Below the pieces are notes generated by a model that worked only from the letters and a program-made list of their open reading frames with translations, was not told the DNA's origin and did not search any database. 64,000 nucleotides of DNA from Spirochaetota bacterium (GTDB taxonomy: Bacteria > Spirochaetota > UBA4802 > UBA5550). The position numbers and the translations under genes were made by a program. Within the stretch, counting starts at the first letter, position 1. Every line of letters starts with the position of its first letter. Below, piece after piece: positions 42,874 to 52,145 of this stretch. The stretch is taken from NCBI GenBank assembly GCA_025457915.1, contig JALOTL010000001.1, positions 1 to 64,000 on the forward strand. The letters run 5' to 3'.

Positions 42874-43785
42874 TCATTTTACAAGGGAACCCAGCAGGAA
42901 TGCCAGTTTGAAAAAAATGCTCCTGCCGGCAAGAAGGTAGTTTCTGTGCCTGAACGCAATCCTGAATGCAGAAAAGTGGATGGCGCTTTCATTAAGATCG
43001 CCGTAAAACAGGAGCCTGTCCCTGATGACCGATTTCTCGCGCTCGTTGAAGACCCCGGACCCGAGGAACGATGCGCAGGCCTCAATTTCCCTTTTGAACG
43101 AAGCGGATTTTTTCTCCTTCGATTCCCTGAACTTCCCGGCAAGACCGAGCCTGACGCTCGCCCCGGTATCGTTTGCCGGGTGCTGCCGGTACCTGGTCAG
43201 CACCATGTCAAGGCATTTGACGCCGTCCATCGTGGACGCGACGGTCGCGAACCACCAGTCATGGTACATCGCTCCCTTCGGGACCGGCAGACCCTTGTCC
43301 GCGACATCCCTCCTGAACATGGTCGTGCAGCCGGTCACATAGTTTCTGAACACGAAGAACCTGAACTGGTCGTCCGTTTCCGCATAATGGCCTGAACCAC
43401 CAAGAAGGGATCGGGATATAACATTGCCGCTTTCATCCACAAGCTCGGCATCCGAACAGATGAGGGAATGGTTTCCGATTTCAGACAGCAGGATCTCGAT
43501 TTTTTCAGGGAACCAGATGTCGTCCTGGTCGCAAAGGGCGATGAATTCACCCCTGCAGAGGGACACGGCCTTTGCGAAATTCTGCACGAATCCGAGGTTT
43601 TTCTCGTTCCTGTACAGCCTCAGGCCGTGATTTTTTTTATAGCTGTTTAATATATTTATGGTGCCGTCTGAAGAGCCGTCGTCGCAGACCACGACCTCCA
43701 GGTTTTTATGCGTCTGTGAATAAACTGAATCCAGCTGGCACCGTAAAAACCTTTCGCCGTTATAAGTGGCCAGCGCGACAGACAC
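42874..43785 (-). CDS. Glycosyltransferase family 2
   Basis: A 303-residue GT-A enzyme with SVALATYNGERFLRCQLDSV, VVVCDDGSSDGTINIL and FIALCDQDDIWFPEKIEIL, the last containing the DxD metal motif (DQDD). The set is typical of dTDP-rhamnose-type or WcaA-like glycosyltransferases. The only common start codon in frame is a GTG at 43785, which would cut the first strand slightly short; the reading frame stays open back into the rfbB gene, so a non-AUG start further upstream is possible. It follows rfbB by 16 bp. Confidence 0.85.
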   Translation of the reverse strand: MSVALATYNGERFLRCQLDSVYSQTHKNLEVVVCDDGSSDGTINILNSYKKNHGLRLYRNEKNLGFVQNFAKAVSLCRGEFIALCDQDDIWFPEKIEILLSEIGNHSLICSDAELVDESGNVISRSLLGGSGHYAETDDQFRFFVFRNYVTGCTTMFRRDVADKGLPVPKGAMYHDWWFATVASTMDGVKCLDMVLTRYRQHPANDTGASVRLGLAGKFRESKEKKSASFKREIEACASFLGSGVFNEREKSVIRDRLLFYGDLNESAIHFSAFRIAFRHRNYLLAGRSIFFKLAFLLGSLVK

Positions 43786-43801
43786 CAGCGGCGTCTTAGT
43801 T

Positions 43802-44875
43802 TTACTGTCTTTTTTCGTAGTTTTTCTCGATCCAGTTCTTATATTCCCCGCTCCTGAGCCTGGCTATCCATTTCTCGTTTTCCAGGTACCATTTTATCGT
43901 TTTATCAAGCCCGCGGTCGAAATCATAGGTCTGCTTCCATCCAAGCTCCATTTTTATCCTGTCGCAATTGATGGCGTAGCGCCTGTCATGGCCGGGACGG
44001 TCTTTCACGTATGTTATCAGTTTTTTATAATGCTCCTTGTCCTTTCCTGTCAATGCCGCCATCTTTTCGCAGAGCACGTTGAGGAGCTTGATGTTCTCCC
44101 ATTCGTTCTCCCCGCCGATATTGTAGGTTTCGCCCGTTTTCCCTTTATTGAGGATGGCCCAGACCCCGGAATTGTGGTCATCCACATACAGCCAGTCCCT
44201 TATGTATCTTCCGTCGCCGTAGACGGGCAGGGACTTTTCCTCCTTCATGTTCATGATCATGAGGGGGATCAGCTTCTCCGGAAACTGGTAGGGACCGTAA
44301 TTGTTGCTGCAGTTCGACAGGGTCACTGAAAGCCCGTAGGTGTGGAAATAGGCGAGCACCAGGTGGTCAGAAGACGCCTTTGAAGCGGAGTAAGGGCTCC
44401 TCGGATCATAGGGGGTGTTTTCGAAAAAAAAGCCGGTTTCACCGAGCGAACCGTATACCTCGTCCGTGCTGACGTGGTGAAAATGCGTCCCCTCCTTCCC
44501 GACCCATGTCTCCCTGGCCACCTCGAGCAGATTGAACGTGCCCATTATATTCGTCTCTATGAATTCCTTCGGCCCGAAGATCGACCGGTCGACGTGGGAC
44601 TCGGCCGCGAAATGTATAACGGTATCAATATCATATTTCTCGAAGATATTTTTAATGCGCCCGTAATCCCCGATGTCGGCCTTTTCGAAAAAATACCTGC
44701 TCCCCCCGAATTTGTCCTCGACATCGGACAGGTTGTCCGGATTTCCGGCGTATGTAAGTTTGTCGGCATTAATTATCCTTCCATTGAAATCGGTGCCGTT
44801 GAGCAGGTAATGTATGAAGTTCGAACCGATGAACCCGGCCCCGCCGGTCACCATGAGGTTTTTCAGGGTTCTCAA
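43802..44875 (-). CDS. rfbB: dTDP-glucose 4,6-dehydratase
   Basis: A 357-residue enzyme forming dTDP-4-keto-6-deoxyglucose, step two of dTDP-L-rhamnose synthesis. Diagnostic are VTGGAGFIGSNFIHYLL, LTYAGNPDNLSDV, HFAAESHVDRSI, HVSTDEVYG and YSASKASSDHLV with the catalytic residues. The likely start is a TTG at 44875, since GGAGG lies six bases before it and no ATG fits. The gene follows rfbD by ten bases. Confidence 0.95.
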   Translation of the reverse strand: MRTLKNLMVTGGAGFIGSNFIHYLLNGTDFNGRIINADKLTYAGNPDNLSDVEDKFGGSRYFFEKADIGDYGRIKNIFEKYDIDTVIHFAAESHVDRSIFGPKEFIETNIMGTFNLLEVARETWVGKEGTHFHHVSTDEVYGSLGETGFFFENTPYDPRSPYSASKASSDHLVLAYFHTYGLSVTLSNCSNNYGPYQFPEKLIPLMIMNMKEEKSLPVYGDGRYIRDWLYVDDHNSGVWAILNKGKTGETYNIGGENEWENIKLLNVLCEKMAALTGKDKEHYKKLITYVKDRPGHDRRYAINCDRIKMELGWKQTYDFDRGLDKTIKWYLENEKWIARLRSGEYKNWIEKNYEKRQ

Positions 44876-44885
44876 TGAAGTCCTC

Positions 44886-45755
44886 CTATCTGTTGTTTCT
44901 CATTTTTTTAAAGAAGTCGTCGAGCGCGTCCTGCCAGCTGCGGATCTTTATCCCGAGTTTTTTCTTCACCTTGTCCTTGGAAAGATAAGAATTTTTCGGC
45001 CTCTCGGCGCGTGTCGGATACTCCGCGGTCGTTATCGGAAGGATGGCGACTTCCCTCTCGGTCAGCCTGTTTTTTTTCGCCCTTGAATATATCGCGGCGG
45101 CGAATTCATGCCAGTTCGTCCTGCCCTCGTTTGTGAAATGGTAAAGGCCGAAATTCTTCACATTGTTCTTTACGATGCTGATTATAAGATCCGCAAGGTC
45201 CCTGGAATACGTCGGGCTGCCGTACTGATCTGAAACGACTTTCAGTTCGTCCCTTTCCTTGAAGAGCCTGAGCATGGTATATACGAAATTATTTCCGTGC
45301 ACGCCGAAGAGCCATGAAACGCGGAAGATGTAATACCTGTCAAGCATGTCCATTACGTTCTTCTCTCCCTGCAGCTTGCTCAATCCGTAAACGCTTTTCG
45401 GCCCGGCAGCGTCCTTTTCCTTGTATTCGCCGTCCTTTTCGCCTGAAAAAACATAATCCGTGGATATATGGATCAGGGATGCGTTTTTTTCCTTTGCAAT
45501 CCGCGCGATATTCAAAACGCCCTCCGCGTTAACCTTGAACGCGAGGTCCCTTTCATCTTCGGCCTTGTCCACTGCGGTATAGGCGGAGCAGTTGATTATC
45601 CAGTCTATGTAGTAGTCCTTGATATATTTCCTGAGGGCGTCATCGTCGGCAATGTCGATTTCCTTGTCGGTTGCTATAAAATCAATATAGTTGTCTATCA
45701 GTCCGTTTTCGATATCGGTACCGAGCATGCCCCTGTTTCCAATAAGCCAGATCAT
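44886..45755 (-). CDS. rfbD: dTDP-4-dehydrorhamnose reductase
   Basis: A 289-residue NADPH-dependent reductase that completes dTDP-L-rhamnose. The N terminus IWLIGNRGMLGTDIENGL is the cofactor loop; NCSAYTAVDKAEDERDLAF, HISTDYVFSGEKDG and YGLSKLQGEKNV are family motifs, with the tyrosine and lysine of the catalytic pair. The start overlaps the end of rfbC by four bases. Length is normal. Confidence 0.95.
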   Translation of the reverse strand: MIWLIGNRGMLGTDIENGLIDNYIDFIATDKEIDIADDDALRKYIKDYYIDWIINCSAYTAVDKAEDERDLAFKVNAEGVLNIARIAKEKNASLIHISTDYVFSGEKDGEYKEKDAAGPKSVYGLSKLQGEKNVMDMLDRYYIFRVSWLFGVHGNNFVYTMLRLFKERDELKVVSDQYGSPTYSRDLADLIISIVKNNVKNFGLYHFTNEGRTNWHEFAAAIYSRAKKNRLTEREVAILPITTAEYPTRAERPKNSYLSKDKVKKKLGIKIRSWQDALDDFFKKMRNNR

Positions 45756-46300
45756 GGGAAAACCTCTGCATTTTTAAGCAATGGAAGAACCTCGTCCTTC
45801 TCGGAGACTATCGGTTTGCCTATTTTCCAATCGACGGAGATTTCCGGATCGTCCCATCTGATCCCCCTGTCGCATTCCGGGGAGTATTCCTCGGTGCATT
45901 TATAGAGGAGATGGACATCGTCCGTCAGGGCCGCGAACCCGTGCGCGAACCCGGGGGGGATATAAAGCATCCTGTGATTTTCCTCCGAGAGCTCCTCGGC
46001 GACCCATTTCTTGAAGGTGGGGGAGTTTTTCCTGATATCGACGGCAACGTCAATCACCGCCCCCTTGATGACCCTTACGAGTTTGCCCTGGGCCTTCGGC
46101 GGCAGCTGATAATGCAGCCCCCGTAAAACCCCTTTTACGGACAGTGAATGGTTGTCCTGCACGAAAGGTTCCGGGATGCCGATTTTTTTGAAATCACTGC
46201 TTTTATAGCTCTCCAGAAAAAAGCCCCTTCCGTCGGGAAAAACCCGGGGCTCGATTAGAATGACGTCTTTAATCTCCAGATTTTTAGACGTGAAAGGCAT
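45752..46300 (-). CDS. rfbC: dTDP-4-dehydrorhamnose 3,5-epimerase
   Basis: A 182-residue cupin-fold epimerase acting between RfbB and RfbD. Conserved are FLESYKSSDF, FVQDNHSLSVKGVLRGLHYQ with the catalytic histidine region, GKLVRVIKGAVIDVAVDIR, and IPPGFAHGFAALTD. It lies one base after rfbA and overlaps rfbD as ATGA, forming a tight rfbA-C-D-B operon. Confidence 0.96.
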   Translation of the reverse strand: MPFTSKNLEIKDVILIEPRVFPDGRGFFLESYKSSDFKKIGIPEPFVQDNHSLSVKGVLRGLHYQLPPKAQGKLVRVIKGAVIDVAVDIRKNSPTFKKWVAEELSEENHRMLYIPPGFAHGFAALTDDVHLLYKCTEEYSPECDRGIRWDDPEISVDWKIGKPIVSEKDEVLPLLKNAEVFP

Positions 46301-46301
46301 C

Positions 46302-47174
46302 TTATCCCTCCAGCTCCAGAACCTTGATAAGATATTCGCCGTAACCGGATTTCATCAAAGGCCCGGCAAGTTTTCTAAGCTGTTCGGCATTTATGAATTT
46401 CATTTTATAAGCTATCTCTTCAATGCAGGCTATTTTCAATCCCTGTCTTTCCTCGATCGCCTTCACGAAAGATCCGGCCTCATGCATTGAGTCGTGCGTT
46501 CCCGTATCGAGCCAAGCGAATCCGCGGCCCATCAATTTCACCCTCAGGTTTCCCTTTTCAAGATAAACCCTGTTAAGGTCGGTGATTTCAATTTCGCCCC
46601 TCGGCGACGGCTTCAGCGACCTGGCGATATTGACCACATTGGTGTCGTAAAAGTAAAGGCCTACGACCGCGTAGTTTGATTTAGGCGCCTTTGGTTTCTC
46701 CTCGAGCGATATTACATTGCCCTTGTGATCGAATTCGACTACGCCGTATCTCTCAGGATCATTGACGTAATACCCGAAAACCGTCGCCCCGCCTTTCTGC
46801 GACGACGCCTCCTGGAGCATATCTGTAAGTCCGTGACCGTAGAAAATATTGTCCCCGAGAATCATGCAGACGGAATCGCTCCCGATAAAATCCTCCCCGA
46901 CCAGAAACGCGTCGGCAAGCCCCCTGGGGACCTCCTGCACCTTGTAGTGAAGATTTATGCCGAGCTGTTTACCGTCCCCGAGAAGTAATTGTATGCGCGG
47001 GGTATCCTCGGGCGTTGATATGATGAGTATGTCCCTGATGCCCGCAAGCATGAGAGTCGAAAGAGGGTAGTAAATTGTCGGTTTGTCAAAAACCGGCAGC
47101 AGCTGTTTGCAAACCACCATGGTGAGAGGGTATAATCTTGTACCTGAACCGCCTGCTAATATTATTCCTTTCAT
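46302..47174 (-). CDS. rfbA: Glucose-1-phosphate thymidylyltransferase
   Basis: A 290-residue nucleotidyltransferase that makes dTDP-glucose, the first step to dTDP-L-rhamnose. The activation motif is [14 protein letters not shown], followed by [20 protein letters not shown] and [11 protein letters not shown], all typical of RmlA. GGAG lies five bases before the ATG. It heads the minus-strand operon rfbA-C-D-B and two glycosyltransferases. A dispersed repeat copy lies about 70 bp upstream. Confidence 0.96.
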   Translation of the reverse strand: MKGIILAGGSGTRLYPLTMVVCKQLLPVFDKPTIYYPLSTLMLAGIRDILIISTPEDTPRIQLLLGDGKQLGINLHYKVQEVPRGLADAFLVGEDFIGSDSVCMILGDNIFYGHGLTDMLQEASSQKGGATVFGYYVNDPERYGVVEFDHKGNVISLEEKPKAPKSNYAVVGLYFYDTNVVNIARSLKPSPRGEIEITDLNRVYLEKGNLRVKLMGRGFAWLDTGTHDSMHEAGSFVKAIEERQGLKIACIEEIAYKMKFINAEQLRKLAGPLMKSGYGEYLIKVLELEG

Positions 47175-47246
47175 ATCAGCTCCATATCAATATCTTTGAA
47201 ATGTCTATGAATAATACATGCCGGTTATAATTCAATTATTAATTAT

Positions 47247-47356
47247 GGGCACATCTATAAATTAGATTTTTCATTATAAAACCGCTGGAAAAACTAATTT
47301 ATACATTGAAAGCACCCACATGGGAACATCCTGATTTGATTATTAGAGGTTCCCAT
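47247..47356 (+). repeat. dispersed intergenic repeat, copy B (intact)
   Basis: The best-preserved copy, 110 bp. Hairpin 1 has TATAAATTAG (47256-47265) and CTAATTTATA (47294-47303), ten perfect pairs. Hairpin 2 has ATGGGAAC (47320-47327) and GTTCCCAT (47349-47356), eight perfect pairs. Compared with copies A and C, the A-T pair near the base of hairpin 2 is swapped to T-A in both arms. Confidence 0.88.
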
Positions 47357-47397
47357 CTCTCACTTTTAAAAACCTGGAAATTCAATCCCGTCATATA

Positions 47398-48294
47398 TCA
47401 AACGGTCTTTGTCAACCCGTGTATCGACTCGAATTTCCCGAACCTGCCCTTTTTGTAATCCAGAAAGCCCGTCAGGATTGATTTTATCTTGCTGAATTTT
47501 TCGTTTTCAAAAAGCAGCAGCTTGGCGGTATCAAACAAAAATGTCCGTCTCTGCTCCCTGGCGTAACCCGGGAAAAGCTTCCCGTATTTTTTAGAAACAA
47601 AAAAAAGGTTTCTCGTGATGTAATACCTTCTGTAGACCGAATGGTTGGTGACGATCTGTTTCCTTCCGAAAAGGCTGTGTTCGGTAATGTCCCCGAGATT
47701 GTGGTCGAGAAGAACCCTGTTGACCCTCAGCACCCTGTATCCCATTTTCTTCAGGCGGAGACAGTATTCATCGTCCACCCTGTCGATGAATAATTTTTCG
47801 CAAAAACCTCCCGTTTCGACGTAGGCCTTCATATTCATGACGCTTCCCGAGGTCAGCACGTAAACGGTTTCCTCCACGTCAGCTTCCGGCACCGAGGGGT
47901 TCGCCCTGTCATATGGAAACGGGCCGATTATCCCGACGCCGGAGATATCATATCCTTTTTCTGAAGTGAACCTGAAAAGGTCGCCCACCATGTTTTCCGG
48001 CGCCCTGCTGTCATGGTCCATGGTCAGGACGAAATCATATCCTTCTTTAACGGCCCTTCCGCAGGCGATGTTCATTGCCGCGGCTATACCCAGATTTTCG
48101 CCATTCGAAATTATTTCAACTTTCCGCAGTGATTTGATTTTCTTTAATATTTTTTTATCGGACCCGCCGTCGGTATTATCCACCACATACAGTTTTTTTA
48201 TCTGTTTTAGATACGTAAGCATGTTCTCATGAACATCGCAGGGAGGGTTGAAAATCGTTACGGCCCCGCATATTCTTTTTCTATTATTTTTCAT
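47398..48294 (-). CDS. Glycosyltransferase family 2 (rhamnosyltransferase-like)
   Basis: A 298-residue GT-A enzyme similar to RfbF/RfbN-type rhamnosyltransferases. ICGAVTIFNPPCDVHENMLTYL and LYVVDNTDGGSDKKIL start the fold, FVLTMDHDSRAPENMV holds the metal-binding motif (DHD), and FIDRVDDEYCLRLKKMGYRV the acceptor-side acidic motif. dTDP-L-rhamnose from the neighbouring rfb genes is the likely donor. It follows the methyltransferase gene by ten bases, and the pair is enclosed by inverted repeat copies B and C. Confidence 0.87.
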   Translation of the reverse strand: MKNNRKRICGAVTIFNPPCDVHENMLTYLKQIKKLYVVDNTDGGSDKKILKKIKSLRKVEIISNGENLGIAAAMNIACGRAVKEGYDFVLTMDHDSRAPENMVGDLFRFTSEKGYDISGVGIIGPFPYDRANPSVPEADVEETVYVLTSGSVMNMKAYVETGGFCEKLFIDRVDDEYCLRLKKMGYRVLRVNRVLLDHNLGDITEHSLFGRKQIVTNHSVYRRYYITRNLFFVSKKYGKLFPGYAREQRRTFLFDTAKLLLFENEKFSKIKSILTGFLDYKKGRFGKFESIHGLTKTV

Positions 48295-48304
48295 CGCGCT
48301 TCAG

Positions 48305-49111
48305 TCATCCATTGCGGCCGTCATACCGTGTTTTACGCAGGATGCAGATCAGCTCATCTTTGTTCCGGTCATACGCCGCGATTTCGAATCCCCTGTCTAT
48401 TTCAGAAATAAAATATTCAACGGCCCTCCTGAATGAATCGTTTGAAAAAGTATGGAAATGCGTGTCCTCGTCGCTTTCCACTTTTTCATCGATTAATTTT
48501 TCCAGGAGCCCTGCCGGATAAGTTATCGGTTCTAGGCCCTTCTGTATCCTGTTGTTGGGTTCAGATATCGTGAACATCTCGCGCCAGTGGTCCCTGTTTC
48601 GGATCTTGAATTCTTTCGTGTTGCCGTTTTTAACCAGGCCGTAGTCGTCGATGAAATGCTCAAGGCCTGTTATTTTTCTCCCCCGGTCGAAGCACATGTC
48701 GGCTATGGGGACGACCAGGTAAAGAACCCCTCCTATTTTCAGGACCCTGGACCAGTTTACAATGGTCTGGAAAAAATTCGATGAATGCTCAAGTACATGG
48801 TTCGCAATCAGAAAATCATACGAACGGTCATCAACCTTCCCCAGGACGAATCCGTCGTCGATAATGGTCGGTTCGACGTTTATGCTGATGTTGTCGTCCT
48901 TGAAATACCTGAGCGCCTCCTCCCTGGTTATCTTATCAACATAATCAACGCTCACATTTTTTTTAACGAAAAGCGGCCTGTTGAGGGCGCCTATTTCGAG
49001 ACCGCGCCCTTTAAGATATTTTATTGAATAAAAATCTCTTTTAAAGAAAAATCCATTTAACCTGAACAGGTATATGAACCATTTGATGATTTCCCTGATT
49101 TTCTTCTTCAA
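48305..49111 (-). CDS. SAM-dependent methyltransferase in the polysaccharide region
   Basis: A 268-residue class I methyltransferase. Motif I is RGLEIGALNRPLF, the acidic motif II region is VSVDYVDKI, and the post-motif region is FLIANHVLEHSSNFFQTI with a typical ANHVLEH sequence. Such enzymes near glycosyltransferases often O-methylate a terminal sugar or modify the chain end; no substrate is proven. It precedes the GT2 gene by ten bases and is likely co-transcribed. Repeat copy C lies about 170 bp upstream. Confidence 0.8.
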   Translation of the reverse strand: MKKKIREIIKWFIYLFRLNGFFFKRDFYSIKYLKGRGLEIGALNRPLFVKKNVSVDYVDKITREEALRYFKDDNISINVEPTIIDDGFVLGKVDDRSYDFLIANHVLEHSSNFFQTIVNWSRVLKIGGVLYLVVPIADMCFDRGRKITGLEHFIDDYGLVKNGNTKEFKIRNRDHWREMFTISEPNNRIQKGLEPITYPAGLLEKLIDEKVESDEDTHFHTFSNDSFRRAVEYFISEIDRGFEIAAYDRNKDELICILRKTRYDGRNG

Positions 49112-49280
49112 TTTGATTTCGCCCCTTCATGAATTCATGAATAAAAAAGAAAATACATAATAGCTTTTTTAATTTTTTTTTCAATCATATTTAATAATGC
49201 TTGCTTATAAAAAAAACTTGAAAATAATCATTGAAAAATTAAGTTCCGTTATTTATTAAATTTATTACTTTTTCATATAT

Positions 49281-49391
49281 AAGGGAACTTCTAATAATCA
49301 AATCAGAATATTCCCTTGCGGGTGCTTTCAATGTGTAAATGATATTTTTCAGCGGTTTTTATAATGAAAAATCTAATTTATAGAGACACCC
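49281..49391 (-). repeat. dispersed intergenic repeat, copy C (inverted)
   Basis: This copy runs in the opposite direction to B. Hairpin 2 is AAGGGAA (49281-49287) against TTCCCTT (49311-49317), seven perfect pairs. Hairpin 1 has kept one arm (CTAATTTATA, 49373-49382), but the other has diverged. An outer GGGTG/CACCC pairing may extend hairpin 1. The whole gap 49112-49446 between divergent genes holds this repeat and AT-rich DNA with no gene. Confidence 0.82.
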
Positions 49392-49446
49392 ATAATCCTT
49401 TTTTATGTCTCCTGAGAGAATTTAATTCCATAATCGAGGTATTTTG

Positions 49447-51072
49447 ATGATTTTTACCTCCCTGAAATTTTTGCTTTTTTTTCCGACCGTTATCCTTATC
49501 TATTTTCTCCTTCCATATAAATGGAGATATATTCTTCTTCTTATCGCCAGCTATTATTTTTACATGAGCTGGAAACCGATATACGGACTCCTGCTTTTCG
49601 TGACGACCGTTACCATCTATGTGACTGCTCTTTTAATGGAAAACAGATCACAGCCAATAAAAAAGTTCCTCGTGGTGATAAGCCTGTTAATCAACCTGGG
49701 ATTGCTGTTTACTTTTAAATACTTCAATTTTTTCAGCAAAAACATGAATGACCTCTTCTCGGTCATAAGCCTGAACCTTACCACGCCGTACCTTGAAATG
49801 CTTCTTCCGGTGGGGATATCATTTTACACGATGCAGGCCCTTTCCTATACCTTTGACGTTTACAGGGGTAAAATACCGGCGGAAAGGAACTTCGGGATGG
49901 TGGCCCTGTTTGCCGGCTTTTTCCCCACCATTTTATGCGGTCCCATAGAAAGGGCGCCGAACCTGATCCCCCAGTTCAGAAAAAAATTTGATTTCGATTA
50001 CGACAGGGTGACATACGGCCTTAAACTCATGGCCTGGGGTTTCTTTAAAAAACTCGTTATTGCCGACAGGCTCATCACGTATTCGATCAAGGTCCTGGGA
50101 AATCCGCAGTCAAATGAAGGAATAGTATTCTTAATTGCGCTATATTTTACCGCATTCCAGGTATTCTGTGATTTTTCCGGATATTCGGACATAGCCATCG
50201 GGGCGGCGAAGGTGATGGGATACGACCTCATGGAAAACTTCAGGAGGCCTTTCCATTCCAAGTCCATGCCTGAATTCTGGCAGAGATGGCACATATCACT
50301 GATAAGCTGGCTGAGGGACTATCTCTACATTCCGCTGGGCGGCAACAGGATAGCCAAACCGAGGTTTGCATTCAACATTCTGCTGATATTTTTCCTGAGC
50401 GGACTCTGGCACGGCGCTGAATGGACCTTTGTCGTATGGGCCGTGTTGAACGGTTTATTTTCTGTCATTGGAGCTTTCATTAACAACATCAAGACAAAGG
50501 CCAGGGAGAATATTTTCGGAGCGATAAAAAATTCTCCCGTGCCCCTCCTTTTTGCAGCGGGTCTCATACCGGTATTGACGGCGGTTTTTTCGCACGAGAT
50601 AGGACTCAGCGCTACCGGCGACTTTACCGTGTATAAATTCCTGGTTGTTTTTATCGGATCATATTTCATCACAATCTCCATCATGAAACTAATAAAGGAA
50701 AACGCGATGACATGGTTCGTCGATAAATCAAAAATCATGTTCAGGATATTCATCACCTTCCATTTGTTTATTTTTGCCGGCGTTTTCTTTGTAGTGAAGA
50801 GCGTGAATGACGCATGGTACGTTCTGACGCATGTGCTTGATTTCAGCACGAAAAATTTCAGGGCCGGCTTCAGCAAGACAGAGTTCAATTACATGATCAT
50901 ATCCATCCTGATACTGGAACTTTACCATATCATTGAAACGCGCGGCGACGTATTCAAAATGCTCAGCACAAAGCCCGCGGCCGTAAGATGGGCCGTATAC
51001 ATTCTCCTGATAAACCTGATTTTATTTCTCGGCGTTTTCGGCGAAAAGCAATTCGTCTATTTTAAATTCTAG
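49447..51072 (+). CDS. MBOAT family O-acyltransferase (AlgI-like), copy 1
   Basis: A 541-residue polytopic membrane protein of the AlgI/DltB branch. The signature region FCDFSGYSDIAIGAAKVMGY, FWQRWHISLISWLRDYLYIPLGG and the invariant histidine in FLSGLWHGAEWTFVVW are present; the histidine of SGLWHG is catalytic in this family. MBOAT enzymes of this kind pass acyl (often acetyl) groups across the membrane to extracellular glycans. The ATG at 49447 has GAGG nine bases upstream. It is followed after eight bases by an SGNH-like gene, its probable partner. Confidence 0.93.
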   Translation: MIFTSLKFLLFFPTVILIYFLLPYKWRYILLLIASYYFYMSWKPIYGLLLFVTTVTIYVTALLMENRSQPIKKFLVVISLLINLGLLFTFKYFNFFSKNMNDLFSVISLNLTTPYLEMLLPVGISFYTMQALSYTFDVYRGKIPAERNFGMVALFAGFFPTILCGPIERAPNLIPQFRKKFDFDYDRVTYGLKLMAWGFFKKLVIADRLITYSIKVLGNPQSNEGIVFLIALYFTAFQVFCDFSGYSDIAIGAAKVMGYDLMENFRRPFHSKSMPEFWQRWHISLISWLRDYLYIPLGGNRIAKPRFAFNILLIFFLSGLWHGAEWTFVVWAVLNGLFSVIGAFINNIKTKARENIFGAIKNSPVPLLFAAGLIPVLTAVFSHEIGLSATGDFTVYKFLVVFIGSYFITISIMKLIKENAMTWFVDKSKIMFRIFITFHLFIFAGVFFVVKSVNDAWYVLTHVLDFSTKNFRAGFSKTEFNYMIISILILELYHIIETRGDVFKMLSTKPAAVRWAVYILLINLILFLGVFGEKQFVYFKF

Positions 51073-51080
51073 GTACAAAG

Positions 51081-52145
51081 ATGAAACAGCTTCTTAAATT
51101 CTTTGCGAAATCTTTCCTTCTGGTGGTCATTTGCTTCGGACCGCTTGCCGCTTATAATATTATAATCGACAGGTATGTTATATTCAGCAAGGACCTCACG
51201 GGCCATAAAATTTCACCGAACCAGCACTATATCAAGATAGACCACCTGCTGAAAAACAAAACAAGGTATGATTCATATATCTTCGGTTCTTCGAAAGTCG
51301 GGTACATGGACATGTCGCATATCCCTTACGGCAAGTGGTACAACATGTCCTATTCCAGGGGCGTTCCCAGGGACCACCTGGTTGATATTAAACTGATGCT
51401 GAAAGAAGGCGTCACGATAAAAAACATTCTCCTGGGAATCGACATGCTCTGCTACAAGGTGGGTCCGACGGACCACTGGGGGACGCCCCTCTGGAAGCCG
51501 TACCCCGAGGGTCTTTATGACAAGCTCGAGTTCTACCTGGGATACCTTTTTCTTAAGCCTAAAAGATGGATAGACATACATTCGAGCGATACTCAATTCT
51601 TTGATCATTACAATACGGGCAGGGTTATTGCCGTCAAGCTTGATGCCGATTTTTTGAAAAACCCGAATGTCGACCCGAATGAATTCAGGTACAAGTTCGC
51701 ATGGGTAGCGGAAGGCCACAATGAAGACATAGCCCTGAAGGACATTTCCGAAATAATCGAGTTGTGCAAAAAAAACAACATCGATCTCAAGATATTCATA
51801 AATCCGGAGCATCCGGTCAATTACATAGGGAACGGCGTCGATCAGTTCAACAAATTCAAAAAACGCCTTGTAGGCCTGGCGGATTACTGGGATTTCAGCG
51901 GCATAGACTCAATTTCAAAAAACAATTTTTATTTTTACGACACCCCCCACTACAGGCCGGTTGTAGGGAATATGATAATCAGCAGAATCTACGGCGTGAA
52001 GATACAGGGACTTGTAATTCCGGATGATTTCGGGTTCTTTGTCACCCCGAAAAATATTGATTATCGGATGACTGTCCTCAATCAGCAGCTGAAAACTATT
52101 GACTTAAAAAAATACGCTACACCGATGAAGGGATTCAATTTTTAA
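51081..52145 (+). CDS. SGNH-like membrane-anchored protein, copy 1 (MBOAT partner)
   Basis: A 354-residue protein with an N-terminal membrane anchor (about residues 9-28) and a large extracytoplasmic domain. SYIFGSSKVGYMDM looks like an SGNH block I (serine in GSS), and the C-terminal FYDTPHYRPVVGNMIISRIYG supplies a DxxHY block V with the aspartate and histidine. In AlgJ/DltD-type pairs such a protein moves the acyl group from the MBOAT protein to the polymer. Similar proteins in Leptospira belong to a DUF1574-like group (from memory). Its 3' end overlaps its paralogue by 11 bp. Confidence 0.75.
   Translation: MKQLLKFFAKSFLLVVICFGPLAAYNIIIDRYVIFSKDLTGHKISPNQHYIKIDHLLKNKTRYDSYIFGSSKVGYMDMSHIPYGKWYNMSYSRGVPRDHLVDIKLMLKEGVTIKNILLGIDMLCYKVGPTDHWGTPLWKPYPEGLYDKLEFYLGYLFLKPKRWIDIHSSDTQFFDHYNTGRVIAVKLDADFLKNPNVDPNEFRYKFAWVAEGHNEDIALKDISEIIELCKKNNIDLKIFINPEHPVNYIGNGVDQFNKFKKRLVGLADYWDFSGIDSISKNNFYFYDTPHYRPVVGNMIISRIYGVKIQGLVIPDDFGFFVTPKNIDYRMTVLNQQLKTIDLKKYATPMKGFNF

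Noticed and set aside
47247-49391. A composite transposon formed by repeat copies B and C
   Set aside because: Neither repeat encodes a transposase and no flanking target duplication was seen, so only a recombination cassette is suggested.
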